64,000 bases of DNA from Rhizobiaceae bacterium (lineage in GTDB: Bacteria > Pseudomonadota > Alphaproteobacteria > Rhizobiales > Rhizobiaceae), in contig CAJPFN010000078.1 of the NCBI GenBank assembly GCA_905339215.1, positions 1-64,000 of the forward strand, in the 5' to 3' direction. This document shows positions 62,268-64,000 of the stretch, piece by piece (within the stretch, counting starts at the first letter, position 1; every line of letters starts with the position of its first letter). A program made the translations under genes and the position numbers. The notes beneath the pieces are model-generated. The model saw nothing but the letters and a program-made list of their open reading frames with translations. It was not told where the DNA came from and did not search any database.

Positions 62268-63083
62268 GTGACGACCTTCCTCCACCTCACCGATTTCCAC
62301 GTCTCCGACCCGGCGCTCGCCGATGCGCAGCTCTTGACCGACACGGAAGCCCGCCTCGGCGAGATGCTCGGCATGGTCGCGGCGATGGAGAGGAAACCCG
62401 CCTTCGCCGTCGTCTCCGGCGACCTGACCAATCACGGCGACGTCGCCAGCTACCGCTACCTGCGCGGCCGTCTTTCCGGCCTCGGCTTCCCGCTCGTCTA
62501 CGCGCTCGGCAATCACGACTCGCGCCCCGGCTTCTATCGGGGCATGCTCGACCGGTCGCACGATCTCGAAGAACCCTATTGCCACGAGGCCGTCATCGAT
62601 GGCGTTCACGTCATCGTACTCGATTCCAGCGTGCCGGGCCGCATCGGCGGCGCGCTCGACGACGAAAGCTTCGCCTTTCTCGATCGGGCGCTGGATGATC
62701 ATCACGGCGTCGCCAAGATCATCGTCGTCCACCATGCGCCGGCGCTCGACGCGACGAGCCAGCTCCCCTGGGAGACGCTCGGCCAGGCGGATTCGGCGCG
62801 GCTCGCCGCGGCGATCCGCGGCCGCAACGTCGCCGGCATCCTCGCCGGCCACGTCCATGTCGACCGGGTCTCCATGTGGAACGGCGTGCCCGTCATTGTC
62901 GGCGCCGGCCTGCACAACGCCTTCGATCCGCTGTTCGGCCCCGGCCTGCGCGCCGTCGCCGGTGCGGGCTTCGCGCTCTGCACGCTGCGGCCGGCCGGCC
63001 TTGCCGTCACTTTCGTGCCGCTGCCGTCCGATCGGCGGGAGCTTGCCGTTCTCTCCGAGGAGAAGGTGCGGGCGTTCCGCTGA
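62268..63083 (+). CDS. Metallophosphoesterase, class III nucleotide cyclic phosphodiesterase/GpdQ-like
   Basis: 271 residues from GTG 62268 with AGGAA seven bases upstream. All five metal motifs are present: D9-x-H11 in HLTDFHVSD, GDLTNHGD (51-58), GNHD (81-84), VVHHAPA and GHVHVD. The order and spacing fit the CpdA/GpdQ class, which hydrolyses cyclic nucleotides or glycerophosphodiesters. In-frame codons upstream are translated repeat DNA and were excluded. Convergent with actR; substrate open. Confidence 0.9.
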   Translation: MTTFLHLTDFHVSDPALADAQLLTDTEARLGEMLGMVAAMERKPAFAVVSGDLTNHGDVASYRYLRGRLSGLGFPLVYALGNHDSRPGFYRGMLDRSHDLEEPYCHEAVIDGVHVIVLDSSVPGRIGGALDDESFAFLDRALDDHHGVAKIIVVHHAPALDATSQLPWETLGQADSARLAAAIRGRNVAGILAGHVHVDRVSMWNGVPVIVGAGLHNAFDPLFGPGLRAVAGAGFALCTLRPAGLAVTFVPLPSDRRELAVLSEEKVRAFR

Positions 63084-63100
63084 TGATGGGCGCCGCCGCG

Positions 63101-63667
63101 CTAGCGCGGCGCCCGCTTGGCGAGAATGCGCTGTAGCGTGCGCCGGTGCATGTTGAGCCGGCGCGCCGTTTCCGAGACGTTGCGGTCGCACATCTCGTAG
63201 ACACGCTGGATGTGCTCCCAGCGCACCCGGTCTGCCGACATCGGGTTCTCCGGTGGCGCGGCGCGCGATTCGCCCGTGCGCGTCAGCGCGGCGAAGATGT
63301 CGTCGGCGTCGGCAGGCTTCGACAGGTAGTCGATGGCACCGAGCTTCACGGCCGTCACCGCCGTGGCGATGTTGCCGTAGCCGGTGAGGATGATCGTGCG
63401 CGCATCCTCGCGCTTCTCGCGGATGGCGGCGACCACGTCGAGGCCGTTGCCGTCGCCGAGCCGCATGTCGACCACCGCGTAGGCCGGCGGATTGGCGCGC
63501 GCCTTGGCGACCGCCTCCTCGACGCTGTCGGCGGTCTCGACCGTGAACCCGCGGCCTTCCATGGCGCGGGCGAGCCTCGCCAGGAAGGGCTTGTCGTCGT
63601 CGACGATCAACAGGGTCATGTCGCCTTCGCCGGCGTTCGGAAGCGCTTCTTGGATTTCTGTCGTCAT
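63101..63667 (-). CDS. actR: ActR/RegA/PrrA family redox response regulator
   Basis: 188 residues from ATG 63667. Receiver domain with LLIVDDDKPFLARLARAMEG, phosphoacceptor Asp67 in AVVDMRLGDGNGL, Thr95 in ILTGYGN and Lys117 in LSKPAD. The C-terminal Fis-type HTH, ETARRLNMHRRTLQRILAKR, is the nearly invariant RegA DNA-binding tail. It controls energy and redox metabolism (in rhizobia also acid tolerance). The sensor kinase gene lies directly upstream on the same strand. Confidence 0.95.
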   Translation of the reverse strand: MTTEIQEALPNAGEGDMTLLIVDDDKPFLARLARAMEGRGFTVETADSVEEAVAKARANPPAYAVVDMRLGDGNGLDVVAAIREKREDARTIILTGYGNIATAVTAVKLGAIDYLSKPADADDIFAALTRTGESRAAPPENPMSADRVRWEHIQRVYEMCDRNVSETARRLNMHRRTLQRILAKRAPR

Positions 63668-63760
63668 CCTGTCGGTCCGCCCGTTTTTCTCCCTCACCCG
63701 CTATACATTGATTTGCCGGGAAGAGTCCAAACCACGATCGATCAAGCTTTGGTCCGGATT

Positions 63761-64000
63761 TCAGATGGCCTGTTCCGCATCGACGAACCCCGCGCGTGGC
63801 CATTCGATATCGACGATGGCGCCCTGGCCCTGGACGAAGGCGTTCTCGAATTCGAGCGTCGCTCCGGAGCGTTCGAGCAGCGTCTTGGCGATGAACAGGC
63901 CGAGCCCCAGGCCGCCGCCCTTCTCGGCGCCGTGCCTCGTCGACATGTAAGGTTCGCCGATCCTGTCGATGATGTCCGGCGGGAAGCCCGGACCGTCGTC
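63761..64000 (-). CDS. actS: ActS/RegB/PrrB family sensor histidine kinase (5' part outside the window)
   Basis: Only the last 79 residues are visible. They carry the ATPase G-boxes DDGPGFPPDIIDRIGEPYMS and GGGLGLGLFIAKTLLERSGA, followed by the end strand GAIVDIEWPRAGF. The GLGLFIAKTLLERSGA phrase is characteristic of RegB. It phosphorylates the downstream ActR/RegA product in response to redox state. The 93-base gap to actR shows no strong separate promoter. Confidence 0.92.
   Translation of the reverse strand, partial: DDGPGFPPDIIDRIGEPYMSTRHGAEKGGGLGLGLFIAKTLLERSGATLEFENAFVQGQGAIVDIEWPRAGFVDAEQAI

Noticed and set aside
1-64000. CRISPR array, prophage, integrase, insertion sequence, tRNA or rRNA genes
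   Set aside because: No regularly spaced repeats, transposase or integrase motifs, or recognisable structural RNA were seen on reading both strands; a covariance search for tRNA would be the decisive check.

Overview
This 64 kb window is one contiguous stretch of high-GC (roughly two-thirds G+C by eye) alphaproteobacterial chromosome. Protein sequences and gene order point to the Hyphomicrobiales (Rhizobiales), most like Phyllobacteriaceae/Mesorhizobium relatives. Markers are the block mutS-glnD-murJ-trpS-usp-nfu, the block lptC-lptA-lptB-rpoN-hpf-ptsN, an OlsB ornithine-lipid enzyme, MmcB, DUF2849/DUF934 sulfur genes, a RegA/ActR-type regulator, and Rhizobiales-type palindromic intergenic repeats. 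No rRNA, tRNA, CRISPR array, prophage or insertion sequence was seen. Genes are dense, with many 4-base start/stop overlaps.

Left part (0-13 kb): a truncated PAS-LuxR regulator lies divergent to a branched-chain-type ABC uptake operon (substrate-binding protein, two ATPases, two permeases) that ends in an alpha/beta hydrolase. A host-attachment-family gene follows. Then comes an assimilatory sulfate-reduction operon (cysG, DUF2849, cysI, iron-sulfur type cysH, DUF934) and the DNA-repair gene mmcB.

13-27 kb: an L,D-transpeptidase lipoprotein gene shares a bidirectional terminator with nfu. The conserved minus-strand block mutS-glnD-murJ-trpS-usp-nfu follows, interrupted by a plus-strand higBA toxin-antitoxin pair that carries its own perfect palindromic operator. 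A malic enzyme (maeB) is divergent from mutS. The nfu promoter overlaps a close match to an Irr (ICE) box.

27-39 kb: olsB, a hybrid histidine kinase, an AcuI-like reductase, a coupled methyltransferase/TrmH/lspA cluster, a secreted tandem-caspase protein whose second caspase unit has lost its histidine, an ornithine-cyclodeaminase homologue, lapA, ihfB and sppA.

39-49 kb: LPS transport genes lptC-lptA-lptB, then rpoN, hpf and ptsN. Next are DUF1150 and hsp20, the latter with a heat-shock promoter and a possible ROSE-type RNA thermometer, then a nucleoside hydrolase, cmk and rpsA with a strong terminator.

49-64 kb: a more accessory stretch (cupin/LysR pair, ATP-grasp ligase homologue, SMP-30 lactonase, SDR, GGDEF-EAL protein), then a membrane glycosylation module (GT-C-like protein, GT2, GtrA), gshB, a comM-type ATPase, an unrecognised 173-residue protein, two palindromic repeat regions, a class III-like metallophosphoesterase, and the ActR/ActS (RegA/RegB) redox two-component pair cut by the window end. 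The window is mostly ordinary housekeeping DNA. The most notable items are the tandem caspase, the RNA-thermometer and Irr-box candidates, the palindromic repeats and the glycosylation module.
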